From an uncultured Roseiflexaceae bacterium (GTDB lineage: Bacteria > Chloroflexota > Chloroflexia > Chloroflexales > Roseiflexaceae): a DNA stretch of 64,000 nucleotides. The notes beneath the pieces are model-generated. The model did no database searches and had not been told where the DNA came from. It saw nothing but the letters and a program-made list of their open reading frames with translations. Of the stretch, positions 23,891 through 32,306 are shown piece after piece. Within the stretch, counting starts at the first letter, position 1; the number at the start of each line of letters is the position of its first letter. Where the stretch lies: NCBI GenBank assembly GCA_937988885.1, contig CALKHR010000050.1, forward strand, positions 14,638 through 78,637, given 5' to 3'. Made by a program: the position numbers and the translations under genes.

Positions 23891-25810
23891 CTAACGATCA
23901 CTACCTGATGATGTCATTTGATGACGGAGATGCGCCCAAGCCTGACGAGCCTCCTCGACCGAACTTTCGTCCTCAATGGTGGTGATATCGCCCGGCTCGC
24001 GGTCCAGTGTCACGGCCTTGAGCACGCGGCGCATGATTTTGCCCGAACGGGTCTTCGGCAGCATATTGACGAACTCGATGTTGCCCAACACCGCCACCGG
24101 ACCCAATTCCTGGCGCACTGTCGCTTGCAGTTCCTTCACCAGTTCTTCCGAAGGGGCGTACCCTTGGCGGAGCACCACGAAGGCCGCAATAACCTCGCCC
24201 CGCAACTCGTCGGGCCGCCCCGTCACACCGGCCTCAGCCACCGCCGGATGCTTCAGGAAGGCGGTCTCAACCTCGATCGTGCCCAACCGATGGGCCGCGA
24301 TCTTGATGATCTCATCGGCACGGCCAGCAAACCAGACGTACCCATCCTCGTCGATCATCGCCGAATCCCCGGTGGAATAGACGCCCGGGATGCGCTGCCA
24401 GTAGTCCTGGCCGTAGCGTTCCGGTTCGCCCCACAACTCCGAGACTAAGCCAGGGAACGGCCGCTTGATCGCCATAATACCCTTCTCGCCTGGCGGCAGA
24501 GGTTCGCCATCTGGCGAGAGGATCGCCGCCTCGATACCGGGCAGCGGTATGCCCGCCGAGCCGGGCTTGATCGGCAGCAAGCCTAAACCATACGGATTGC
24601 CGAAGATCGGGCCGCTGGTCTCGGTCTGCCACATATGGTCGATGACTGGGATGCGGTTCTTGAGCGCCTCTAGTTGCAGCCACTCCCACGCCGGAGCATT
24701 CAGCGTCTCGCCCGCGCAGAACACTCGCTCTAGCGAGGAGAGATCGGCGCGATGGACGTACTCGGTGCCGTAGCGCATCAGCAAGCGCACCGCGGTCGGC
24801 GAGGTGAACAGTCCGGTCACGCCGAACTCCTCGATCGCCCGCCAGATCATGCCCGGGTCGGGGTGATCGATCGCCCCTTCGTACACAAGTGTGGTGCAGC
24901 CGCTCAGCAACGGCGCATACACGATGTAGGAGTGCCCGACGATCCAGCCGATGTCGGAGGTTGACCACCACACATCGGTTTCGCGCATGCCAAACACCCA
25001 TTTGGCCATGCTGTGAATATGTACTTGATAGCCGCCGTGTTTGTGAACCGCGAGTTTGGGGCGCGCTGTCGTGCCCGAGGTGGCGAGGATGAAGACTGGC
25101 TCGTTCGCTTCGAGCTCCACATACCCCGAATCGTGGCCTTGGCCCTGCGCCAAGAAGGTGTCCCAATCCAGGTCGCGTTCGCGCGGTGAGGGATTGCTCG
25201 CGCCATCGCGCCACAACGTAATCACCCGCTCGATGGTTGGGCAACCGAGCTCCAGCGCCGCATCGGTGAGCGGCGTCAATGGCACATCCTTGCCCTTGCG
25301 GAAGGTTTTGTTGGCCGTGATCAACAAGCGCGAGCCGCTCGCGTTGATCCGATCTGCGAGTGCGCCCGCGCCGAAGCCCGCGAACACTACCGAGTGGATC
25401 GCGCCGATCCGCGCGATCGCCAGCATAGTAATGATCGCTTCAGGGCAGGTTGGCATATAGAGGGTGATGCGGTCGCCCGCCTTGATGCCCTGAGCGCGTA
25501 AGGCCGCCGCCACACGTTTGACTTCGTGCAGCAGCATACCATAGCTATACACCCGACGTTCACCACGTTCGTTGAAGGCGATCAGGGCAGTGTGGCCGCC
25601 CCAACCGCGCTGAACATGGTAATCGAGCGCGTTGTAAGCGATATTCGTTTTTGCGCCACAAAACCAACGAAACGTAGGTGGTTGCCAATCAAAGACTTGA
25701 TCCCACTTACGAAACCAAGGCAACGCATCTGCCGCACGTGCCCAGAATGTATCTGGATGCTCTGTCGCGTCCTGCCGCCATCGGCTGACAATCGGGTTGA
25801 TCGGTTGCAT
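23891..25810 (-). CDS. Acyl-CoA synthetase, acetyl/propionyl type
   Basis: 639 residues of the same family as the downstream acs, sharing ATSGTTARPKLAVH, the GRADEIIKIAAHRLG hinge and PKTRSGKIMRR. The pocket motif reads IDHMWQTETSGPI rather than MDTWWQTETGG; this DH-x-WQTET form is closer to propionyl-CoA synthetases, so propionate or another short acid is a reasonable substrate. The P-loop also deviates (TTARPKLAVH). CGAGGTG precedes the ATG. It is 68 bases ahead of acs on the same strand and probably a paralogue from an older duplication. Confidence 0.85.
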   Translation of the reverse strand: MQPINPIVSRWRQDATEHPDTFWARAADALPWFRKWDQVFDWQPPTFRWFCGAKTNIAYNALDYHVQRGWGGHTALIAFNERGERRVYSYGMLLHEVKRVAAALRAQGIKAGDRITLYMPTCPEAIITMLAIARIGAIHSVVFAGFGAGALADRINASGSRLLITANKTFRKGKDVPLTPLTDAALELGCPTIERVITLWRDGASNPSPRERDLDWDTFLAQGQGHDSGYVELEANEPVFILATSGTTARPKLAVHKHGGYQVHIHSMAKWVFGMRETDVWWSTSDIGWIVGHSYIVYAPLLSGCTTLVYEGAIDHPDPGMIWRAIEEFGVTGLFTSPTAVRLLMRYGTEYVHRADLSSLERVFCAGETLNAPAWEWLQLEALKNRIPVIDHMWQTETSGPIFGNPYGLGLLPIKPGSAGIPLPGIEAAILSPDGEPLPPGEKGIMAIKRPFPGLVSELWGEPERYGQDYWQRIPGVYSTGDSAMIDEDGYVWFAGRADEIIKIAAHRLGTIEVETAFLKHPAVAEAGVTGRPDELRGEVIAAFVVLRQGYAPSEELVKELQATVRQELGPVAVLGNIEFVNMLPKTRSGKIMRRVLKAVTLDREPGDITTIEDESSVEEARQAWAHLRHQMTSSGSDR

Positions 25811-25947
25811 CTTTGCACCTCGTTTGACCCAAGCACATCGGGCTTATAGTGTACCACGCTTTTTCGGGCATGTTGCAGTATTGGCAGCACTTTGGGCGAT
25901 CGTTCTTACAGAGCGATGTGTGTTTGGCTCACCTCACAGCCGAGCGT

Positions 25948-27303
25948 CTAAGCACTCTCGGATGCGGGCCGCATGCGGCTCAGCCAGAGCAGGCCACACG
26001 TACCCGAGATCAACGAGCCGATCAACACGCTCAGTTTGGCGGTATCTAACAGCGTCGCATCGGAGAAGCCCAGCGTAGCGATGAACAGCGACATCGTGAA
26101 GCCGATACCCGCCAGCATACCCATACCGATCATATGCCGCCAGGTCGCGCCCTGCGGCAGATCGGCGATGCCAAACCGCACCGTCAGCCACGTCGCACCG
26201 ATCAGGCCGATCGGTTTGCCGAGCACCAAGCCGAGGATCACACCAATAGCGACCCACGATGTCTCACCGCTGAGCGTATTCAGCGCCAACGGCACGCCAG
26301 CGTTCGCCAGCGCAAACAGCGGCATGATCAGCAGGGCCACCCAACCGTGCAACGAATGCTCGAACTTTTGCAGCGGCGCTTGCACCTGCTCGCAAAGCTC
26401 CTCGAGCTCGATCACCGCGCCCTGCTGCGTCTCGTCGGTGAGCATTGGTGTCTTGGCGAAGTTGCCCTGCTCGAAGTGCGCCAACAAGCTACGCGCCCGT
26501 TCGAGAAAGGTCGGCGCGTCGATCCGGTAGCGCGAAGGCACTGTGAAGGCGATCAGCACACCTGCGATGGTGGCATGCACGCCCGACCGCAAAAACGTCA
26601 GCCAGATCAACACGCCAATACTGGCATACACTATCCTATTGCGGATCCCATACATATTCGCGGCCAACAACACCAACCAGAACGCCAAGCCGATGCCCAA
26701 GGCGCTCAGATTCAACTCGCTGGTGTAGAACAGCGCGATCACCAAGACTGCGATCAAGTCATCGACGATCGCCACTGCGGTCAGGAAGATCTTCAAACCA
26801 AACGGCACCCGGCTCCCCAACAGCGCCATACAGCCGATCGCGAAAGCGATATCGGTTGCGGTGGGCACTGCCCAGCCGTGCGCGCCAGAGCCACCCGCAT
26901 TGAACAGCGTGTAGATGGTCGCGGGCATGATCACACCACCACAGGCCGCGATGATCGGCAAGGAGGCCGCACGCAGGCTAGCAAGTTCACCAACGATCAG
27001 TTCACGCTTGATCTCTAGCCCAACCACGAAGAAAAAGATCACCATCAAGCCATCGTTGATCCAATGCAAAACGCTCTCGTGCAGTTCGAACGTGCCGATG
27101 CTGATGCCAACCTCTGTTTCAAGAATAGCGAAATAGTCCGCCGCCAATGGCGAATTCGCAAGCAACAGAGCAATGAGCGTCATCGCCAGCAGGATCACGC
27201 CGCTCGATGCCTCCTGACCGATAAACTTCTGCATGGGTGAAACAATGCGTGCGAGTGGGGTGCTACTCCAGTGCGATGCGGGCATCCGTTGTAACAATTT
27301 CAT
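25948..27303 (-). CDS. nhaA: Na+/H+ antiporter NhaA
   Basis: 451 residues, polytopic membrane protein. It exports Na+ (or Li+) in exchange for protons. The paired aspartates are seen in VAIVDDLIAVLVIALFYT, the discontinuous helix in PTATDIAFAIG, and the N-terminal QEASSGVILLAMTLIALLLANS. The cytoplasmic loop around residues 270-320 is longer than in E. coli NhaA (388 residues) and highly charged (LTDETQQGAVIELEELCEQV). The gene has its own promoter and a folded leader with a terminator just upstream, suggesting ion-dependent control. It can recycle Na+ taken in by the neighbouring symporters. Confidence 0.94.
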   Translation of the reverse strand: MKLLQRMPASHWSSTPLARIVSPMQKFIGQEASSGVILLAMTLIALLLANSPLAADYFAILETEVGISIGTFELHESVLHWINDGLMVIFFFVVGLEIKRELIVGELASLRAASLPIIAACGGVIMPATIYTLFNAGGSGAHGWAVPTATDIAFAIGCMALLGSRVPFGLKIFLTAVAIVDDLIAVLVIALFYTSELNLSALGIGLAFWLVLLAANMYGIRNRIVYASIGVLIWLTFLRSGVHATIAGVLIAFTVPSRYRIDAPTFLERARSLLAHFEQGNFAKTPMLTDETQQGAVIELEELCEQVQAPLQKFEHSLHGWVALLIMPLFALANAGVPLALNTLSGETSWVAIGVILGLVLGKPIGLIGATWLTVRFGIADLPQGATWRHMIGMGMLAGIGFTMSLFIATLGFSDATLLDTAKLSVLIGSLISGTCGLLWLSRMRPASESA

Positions 27304-27350
27304 AGGTGTCCTCTACCTAGCTGAATATCCTGTACGATGCCATCAAACAT

Positions 27351-27420
27351 AAAAAAAGCCATCACAAAACAATGTGACAGCCTCCACCTATGCCCGTTTC
27401 GGGACGGGCGCCCTATGTTT
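27351..27420 (-). ncRNA. Riboswitch-like leader with terminator upstream of nhaA
   Basis: Read on the minus strand: a hairpin GCCCGT/ACGGGC with a six-base loop (27392-27409), an unpaired purine-rich ATAGGTGGAGG segment, then a nine-pair terminator hairpin (27358-27381, two G-T pairs) followed by seven T (27351-27357). The terminator is only 48 bases before the nhaA start. The gene context matches the lithium-sensing nhaA-I/II riboswitches or the DUF1646 sodium riboswitch, but I cannot confirm the published consensus from memory. Confidence 0.6.
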
Positions 27421-27439
27421 GGGGTCATTGCGCTCGCAC

Positions 27440-27468
27440 AGTCTACCAAAAAAGCGCTTACCTGCCAA
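27440..27468 (-). promoter_or_regulatory. Promoter of nhaA leader
   Basis: On the minus strand TTGGCA (27468-27463), 17-base spacer, TAGACT (27445-27440). The transcript would begin near 27434 and carry the whole folded leader. The -35 lies between the symporter gene terminator hairpin and the leader. Confidence 0.6.
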
Positions 27469-27480
27469 ATAAAGGGCAGG

Positions 27481-27516
27481 GTTCGACGTGGCTGTTGTGC
27501 AACAACCACGTCGAAC
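27481..27516 (-). terminator. Hairpin after symporter gene
   Basis: GTTCGACGTGG (27481-27491) pairs with CCACGTCGAAC (27506-27516), and TGTTG/CAACA extends the stem inside. It is 12 bases after the symporter stop codon. A second hairpin (CCTGCC 27461-27466 with GGCAGG 27475-27480) and a T6 run follow on the minus strand. Confidence 0.65.
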
Positions 27517-27527
27517 AACACTCCAAG

Positions 27528-29597
27528 CTAGGCGGGCTCGGCAGCAGGCTGGAGTTCCTCGTGAGTTGGATCTTTATCCGGGCGACGCACGGATTCGACC
27601 AGACGCTGGATCTCTTCCGATGGCTCTTTGGTGAGCAGCGACACCACAATCACCAGGATGAAGTTGACGATCAGGCCAAATACACCAGCACCCAAGTGGC
27701 TAATGCCGAGGACATTGAAGGTCGGGTCGATGTAGTTCATCACCATGTAGAAGATACAGGTGGCCATACCGCCAATGATACCGGCGATCGCGCCAGGGCC
27801 ATTGGCGCGCTTCCAGAAGATACCCAGCAGAATGATCGGGAAGAACGAGGCCGTCGCCAGCGAGAACGCCCAGGCGACCATCTGCGAGATCAGGGCCAAG
27901 CGCGGCAGTGCCGCCAACGCGGCTGCGGCTGCCGCCACCAAGATCATCGCCTTACCGATCCGCACACGTGTCTGCACCGAAGCGTTCGGGCGCAGCGTCT
28001 TGAAGAAGACGTCGTGGGCGATCGCGGAGGCGATCACGACCAGCAGACCGTCGGCGGTGGAGAGCGCTGCGGCTAAGCCACCCGCCGCCACCAGCGCCGC
28101 GACGGTGTAGGGCAGGCCCGCGATCTCGGGCGTGGCCAACACCACCAAGTCGCCGTCGATACTGATCTCGCGGAACTGCAGGATACCGTCAGTCGAGACG
28201 GCAGTCACGGCGGTGCCGCTCAGTTCGCCAGCGGTGCCGCCCTTGCTCGGATCGCTGGCATCAGCGGGCACGAACGGGCCAAGCTGGATCTTGCCATCGC
28301 CGTTCGCGTCGTTGATCACCAACGAGCCATTGCTCACCTGCGTATTCGCCCAGGTTGGCAACTCGCTAATGCTGGCATCCTGCAGGCGGTTATGATCGGT
28401 GATATTCAGCAGACCGGTGCGCGCCCAGTTGTTCGTCCAGGCTGGCAAGCCAGCGATCGGCTGACCCGCTACATTCTTCAGGATCTCCCAGCGCGAGAAG
28501 GCTGCATAGGCAGGAGCCGTGAAGTAAAGCAGGAAGATGAAGAACAGTGCCCAGCCGACGCTCTTGCGTGACTCCTTCACGCTGGGCACCGTGTAAAAGC
28601 GGATCAGAATGTGGGGCAACCCAGCCGTGCCCACCATCAGACAGAAGGTCAGCGCCAGGAAGTTCCACGGCGTGCCGACCCAATCGTTGGTCGATTTCGC
28701 GGCAGGCGGCGTCAGGCCGATCTGGCGCGCGCTCGATACCGCCGAAGCGTTGTTCAAGCCTTCGTTAAACGGCTCAAGGTAAGTGCTGGTGCCCAACTGC
28801 TCGGTTTCGAGTCGTTGCACCTCTTGCAGCGCCTGGCCGTACATCAACTGCGGGATCGGCACGCCCGTCAGTGCATACGAAAGCATAACCACCGGCACCA
28901 GGTAGGCAATAATCAGGATGATGTACTGCGCCACCTGTGTCCAGGTCACGGCCTTCATACCACCCAGGAACGAGCAGACCAGCACACCCAACAGACCAAC
29001 CACCACGCCGACCGGGTAGCTCACACCCACCAAGCGGCTCATAATGATGCCAACGCCCGTCACCTGCGCCGTCACGTAGGTGAACGACACGATGATCGCA
29101 GCGATCGACGAGACCACACGGGCGGTGTTGCCCTCGTAGCGCGCGCCCACGAAGTCGGGCACGGTGTACTGGCCAAACTTGCGCAGGTAGGGCGCAATCA
29201 ACAGGGCCAACAGCACGAAACCGCCCGTCCAGCCCATGATGTAGGCCAAGCCATCGTAGCCCAACAACCAGAGCGTGCCCGCCATCGAAATGAAGGAAGC
29301 GGCGCTCATCCAGTCGGCGCCCGTCGCCATACCATTGGCGATCGCAGGTACGTTACGGCCAGCCACATAGTACTCGTCGAGGTGCTTGGTACGGCTCATA
29401 ATGCCGATACCAGCGTACATCGCCAACGTTAGGAACAGGAAGAGGTAGCCGATCCCGGAGGTCGAAAGGACGCCGAGGCTCTCTAAAATACCAACGAAGA
29501 TCGAAAAGAGGATGAAACCGATCGTGAAGTAGGTGTACCGACGAGCCAAATAGTTGCTAAACCAACCAGCGCTGCTTGGCTTGTTTGTCACGGCCAT
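27528..29597 (-). CDS. Sodium:solute symporter, large subunit (acetate-type, VC_2705 subfamily)
   Basis: 689 residues, SSS family, with about 13 membrane helices. Family landmarks are DEYYVAGRNVPAIANGMATGADWMSAASFISMAG, quoted here as DEYYVAGR...SAASFISM, plus VPDFVGARY and GGLAAALSTADGLL. A soluble insertion between the helices (about residues 400-480) holds a DANGDGKIQ calcium-loop motif and the phrase VVLATPEIAGLPY. The partner small subunit (DUF4212) is directly upstream, 21 bases away. Homologues of this pair are proposed to carry acetate or similar acids. Co-occurrence with acs fits this. The start has GAAAGGAG upstream. Confidence 0.88.
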   Translation of the reverse strand: MAVTNKPSSAGWFSNYLARRYTYFTIGFILFSIFVGILESLGVLSTSGIGYLFLFLTLAMYAGIGIMSRTKHLDEYYVAGRNVPAIANGMATGADWMSAASFISMAGTLWLLGYDGLAYIMGWTGGFVLLALLIAPYLRKFGQYTVPDFVGARYEGNTARVVSSIAAIIVSFTYVTAQVTGVGIIMSRLVGVSYPVGVVVGLLGVLVCSFLGGMKAVTWTQVAQYIILIIAYLVPVVMLSYALTGVPIPQLMYGQALQEVQRLETEQLGTSTYLEPFNEGLNNASAVSSARQIGLTPPAAKSTNDWVGTPWNFLALTFCLMVGTAGLPHILIRFYTVPSVKESRKSVGWALFFIFLLYFTAPAYAAFSRWEILKNVAGQPIAGLPAWTNNWARTGLLNITDHNRLQDASISELPTWANTQVSNGSLVINDANGDGKIQLGPFVPADASDPSKGGTAGELSGTAVTAVSTDGILQFREISIDGDLVVLATPEIAGLPYTVAALVAAGGLAAALSTADGLLVVIASAIAHDVFFKTLRPNASVQTRVRIGKAMILVAAAAAALAALPRLALISQMVAWAFSLATASFFPIILLGIFWKRANGPGAIAGIIGGMATCIFYMVMNYIDPTFNVLGISHLGAGVFGLIVNFILVIVVSLLTKEPSEEIQRLVESVRRPDKDPTHEELQPAAEPA

Positions 29598-29618
29598 GGT
29601 GCCAACTCCTTTCGCGAA

Positions 29619-29930
29619 CTATTCCTCATCGACCCCATATTCACGATCCAGCTTCTGCATACGCCACGCGTAGTACACGATCAGCGCAACAAAGACTACC
29701 AATGAGCCTTGGGAGCCCATGTAATAGCCGAGCGGGAAGCCAGTCAAAATATTGATTGAGTTCAGTTGGTTGACGATTAGTACGGGGAGGTAGGAGACTG
29801 CGAACCAGATCACGAGCAGAGAGATGATCAGACGCACATTACTGCGCCAGTAGCCAACAGTATCGAATTCTTTTTTCGTTGCAGCAGCTTGCCGCGTAGT
29901 CTTCATCGATTCAACGGATTGAGCCATCAT
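29619..29930 (-). CDS. DUF4212 small subunit of sodium:solute symporter
   Basis: 103 residues with two membrane helices. The family signature LTGFPLGYYMGSQGSLVVFVALIVYYAW is complete (quoted in part: LTGFPLGYYMGSQGS). The genes of this family are found next to large SSS symporters, as here. AAGAGGAGG stands just before tandem ATG codons. It probably associates with the large subunit in the membrane; the fused version at 32307-34520 supports a one-to-one partnership. Confidence 0.9.
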   Translation of the reverse strand: MMAQSVESMKTTRQAAATKKEFDTVGYWRSNVRLIISLLVIWFAVSYLPVLIVNQLNSINILTGFPLGYYMGSQGSLVVFVALIVYYAWRMQKLDREYGVDEE

Positions 29931-30259
29931 TGCCTCCTCTTATTGCACCATGAAGCTTTCCATCCATCAACACGGGCAGTTTGTCTGATGAAGTGCTTCG
30001 CGCCTTCCTCCTTTCCAGATACGCGCATTTAACTTGTCGCCTGCTACAAGTTGCGCGATGCTCACGTAGTATGCATCCCGATCCATGAACGGCCTGGCAT
30101 ACGACGTGACGATAAAACAATACAATTGCTGGGAATATAAACATATGCTACTATCTTTATGCAAAATCACCTTAAGCTGTTTGTAAAGTTTCGGTAAATT
30201 TGGTCATGAGAACATCAAGGCCCAGGATTCGCGTGGTTACTATCTGAACGAGGAGTGCC
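29931..30259. other. Divergent intergenic region, 329 bases
   Basis: It separates the minus-strand symporter operon from a plus-strand membrane protein gene and must hold both promoters. On the minus strand AACTTGT/ACAAGTT (around 30032-30053) forms a hairpin with flanking GCGC pairs. An open frame of 39 codons ending in two Cys (about 29971-30086, minus strand) overlaps it, with no clear ribosome site. I found no convincing known riboswitch. Confidence 0.4.
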
Positions 30260-30541
30260 ATGACCAACTTCTTCCTGCAATTGCGCGAGCGTCCATTCGT
30301 GCATAAGCTGCTCGGCCTGTTCTTCTATGGCATCGCATCCTTCTCCTTCATCTACCTCATCGGCAACGTGTTACTCGACAACTTCCTCCTATTTCGGGCG
30401 TTCGAGCTACTCTGGTTCATTCATATCGTCATCATCTGCAACCAGATTCAGCGTAGCCAGCGCGAATTGATCCTGCTGGCCATAGCTGGGTTGTTACCAG
30501 GCTTGATCAATAACATCGTCGGGCTGTTTGCCTTCGCCTAA
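30260..30541 (+). CDS. Small polytopic membrane protein
   Basis: 93 residues with about three hydrophobic helices (LLGLFFYGIASFSFIYLIGNVLL, FELLWFIHIVIICN and LLAIAGLLPGLINNIVGLFAF). GAGGAG precedes the ATG. Its TAA stop overlaps the ATG of the next gene (TAATG), so the two are translationally coupled and probably work together. No family recognised. Confidence 0.7.
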   Translation: MTNFFLQLRERPFVHKLLGLFFYGIASFSFIYLIGNVLLDNFLLFRAFELLWFIHIVIICNQIQRSQRELILLAIAGLLPGLINNIVGLFAFA

Positions 30542-32301
30542 TGACCGCGACATCATCACGCTCCGTTGTGCGCCGCCTCGCCCTGCTGGCGTTGGGCTTG
30601 CTGTTGGCTGCCTCGTTTATCGCCGTGTTCCGCCAGAGCCGCGCGCCGATCGATCGGCTGTGGCTGCGCGCGCCCGGTTGGAGCCGCGCCACCCTGATCG
30701 GCCATACCACCGCCGAGCACGCCGTACCGTTCGCCTTCGATGCGCAGGGCCAACCGTACCTGCTGCTCGTGCCGCCCGAACTCGGTGGCACCCACCCACA
30801 ACTCGTTGCACTCGACCGCCGCGCCCAACCACGCTGGCACGCCGACCTCACAGCCGCGCCCGCCGCACCAACAGCCCCACAACTCGTGTGGGATGGCACG
30901 GCGCTGCGAGCCTTCTGGCTCAGCAACCAACAACTCTACGGGGCGCGCATCGCAACGAATGGAGAAATATTGGAGGAACCGCGCCTCCTCTCCGGCGCGG
31001 CAGTAGTGGAATCGTACAGCGCCGTGGCCGATGCCAACGGGCGCATGGCGGCGTGGTTCGGCGGCACCCTGCGCAACCCGGGCGTCTACGCACTCACGGG
31101 CGACCTCGCCGCCCCGCAGCAGATCGACAACGACGGCATCCGCCCGACGCTGCGCTTCGACCCACACGGCACGCTGCACGCCGCCTGGATCACCGAAAGC
31201 AGCGCTCAGCAGCGCGACACACGCATCGCCTACACCACTGTCGCCGCCGCCGCACGCCCCGCACCCAGCCGCACGGTGCTCACCATCGAGAGCTACCGCG
31301 CGGGCGACAATGTGGAAGGCCCGTGGCTCGGCATCGACGCGCAGACCGTCTACTTGCTCTGGTCGGCCACCGCGCCTCGCTCCGGCGCGGTGTTCAGCCA
31401 GTTCGCCAGCTTCCCGCTCGGCGCACCGGAACAAATCTCCGAGATCCAAGCGTTCACCATGCCGATGCAATCAGGCGCCAACTATCAAGCTAGCGACGGC
31501 GCGCTGAAGGCCGGGCCACGCCTCGCGCTTGGCCAAGCGGTCGGTGGGCCGCTCACCAACATCAGCAGCAACGCCAGCGCCGCCAACGAACTGGCGGTCG
31601 CCCTCGTCAGCCAGCAGTACACCAACAAACAGCTCGTCAAACAAGTCAGCATCATGTTCACTCGCAACGGCGCGCCCAGCACCTACCAAATCCTGAGCAA
31701 CACGCCCGACAATGCCCTCACGCCGTACCTCGCCAGCGACGCACAGCAGCATCTCTACGCCAGTTGGCGCATCGTCGGCCAGAACGGCTACCGCGTCTAC
31801 TTCGCCAGCACCGCTCCCGATCTGGTCGCCGCGCTACGCCCAATCACGCAGGGCGATCTGGCGCGCATGGTCATCGATACGGTGTTCGGCCTGCTCACAG
31901 GCGCGATGCTTGCACCGATCGCGGCGGTCGCCTGTTTGGTCGGTCCGTTGCTCGTGCTCGGTGTGACGTGGTTTCTGCGGCGCAAAGCCGAAACGTGGCG
32001 GGATTGGCGGGTGTATCTCTCGGTGGGGGCGGCGCTGCTCGCCTTCTGGATCATCAAGCAAGCCCTGCTCGAAAGCATGGCCAACATCGTGCCGTTTGCG
32101 GCGTGGGTCCCGATCATCCCCAATAGCCTCGGGGAGGTGCTGCGCTGGGGGATCACGCTGCTCTCGCTGGTCTTGGGGCTGTGGATCGCGTGGCGCGTCA
32201 CCGTGCGGGCGGGGCGCTACTCGGCGGTGCTCTTTGTGCTGGCCTACATCGCCGTCGATAGCCTGATCACGATGGCCGTCTTTGGCGAGGCGATGCTGTA
32301 G
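30541..32301 (+). CDS. Membrane protein with large extracytoplasmic repeat domain
   Basis: 586 residues. One N-terminal helix (LALLALGLLLAASFIAVF) is followed by about 380 residues of outside domain with repeated strands of the beta-propeller sort (for example YLLLVPPELGG, LRAFWLSNQQLYGARI, LHAAWITESS, VYLLWSATAP, LYASWRIVGQNGYRVYFAS). Four or five C-terminal helices complete it. It is coupled to the small membrane protein and ends five bases before the convergent fused symporter gene. It may be a sensor or an envelope assembly protein. I do not recognise the family. Confidence 0.7.
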   Translation: MTATSSRSVVRRLALLALGLLLAASFIAVFRQSRAPIDRLWLRAPGWSRATLIGHTTAEHAVPFAFDAQGQPYLLLVPPELGGTHPQLVALDRRAQPRWHADLTAAPAAPTAPQLVWDGTALRAFWLSNQQLYGARIATNGEILEEPRLLSGAAVVESYSAVADANGRMAAWFGGTLRNPGVYALTGDLAAPQQIDNDGIRPTLRFDPHGTLHAAWITESSAQQRDTRIAYTTVAAAARPAPSRTVLTIESYRAGDNVEGPWLGIDAQTVYLLWSATAPRSGAVFSQFASFPLGAPEQISEIQAFTMPMQSGANYQASDGALKAGPRLALGQAVGGPLTNISSNASAANELAVALVSQQYTNKQLVKQVSIMFTRNGAPSTYQILSNTPDNALTPYLASDAQQHLYASWRIVGQNGYRVYFASTAPDLVAALRPITQGDLARMVIDTVFGLLTGAMLAPIAAVACLVGPLLVLGVTWFLRRKAETWRDWRVYLSVGAALLAFWIIKQALLESMANIVPFAAWVPIIPNSLGEVLRWGITLLSLVLGLWIAWRVTVRAGRYSAVLFVLAYIAVDSLITMAVFGEAML

Positions 32302-32306
32302 CGCCG

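Noticed and set aside
29967..30170. Minus-strand frame upstream of the DUF4212 gene as a leader peptide
   Set aside because: No clear ribosome site, no terminator between it and the gene, and no codon run pointing to an amino acid.
30528..31493. 321-codon frame overlapping the propeller-like membrane protein gene in another frame
   Set aside because: Arg/Pro/His-rich out-of-frame shadow; the in-frame product has clear membrane helices and coupling to the upstream gene.
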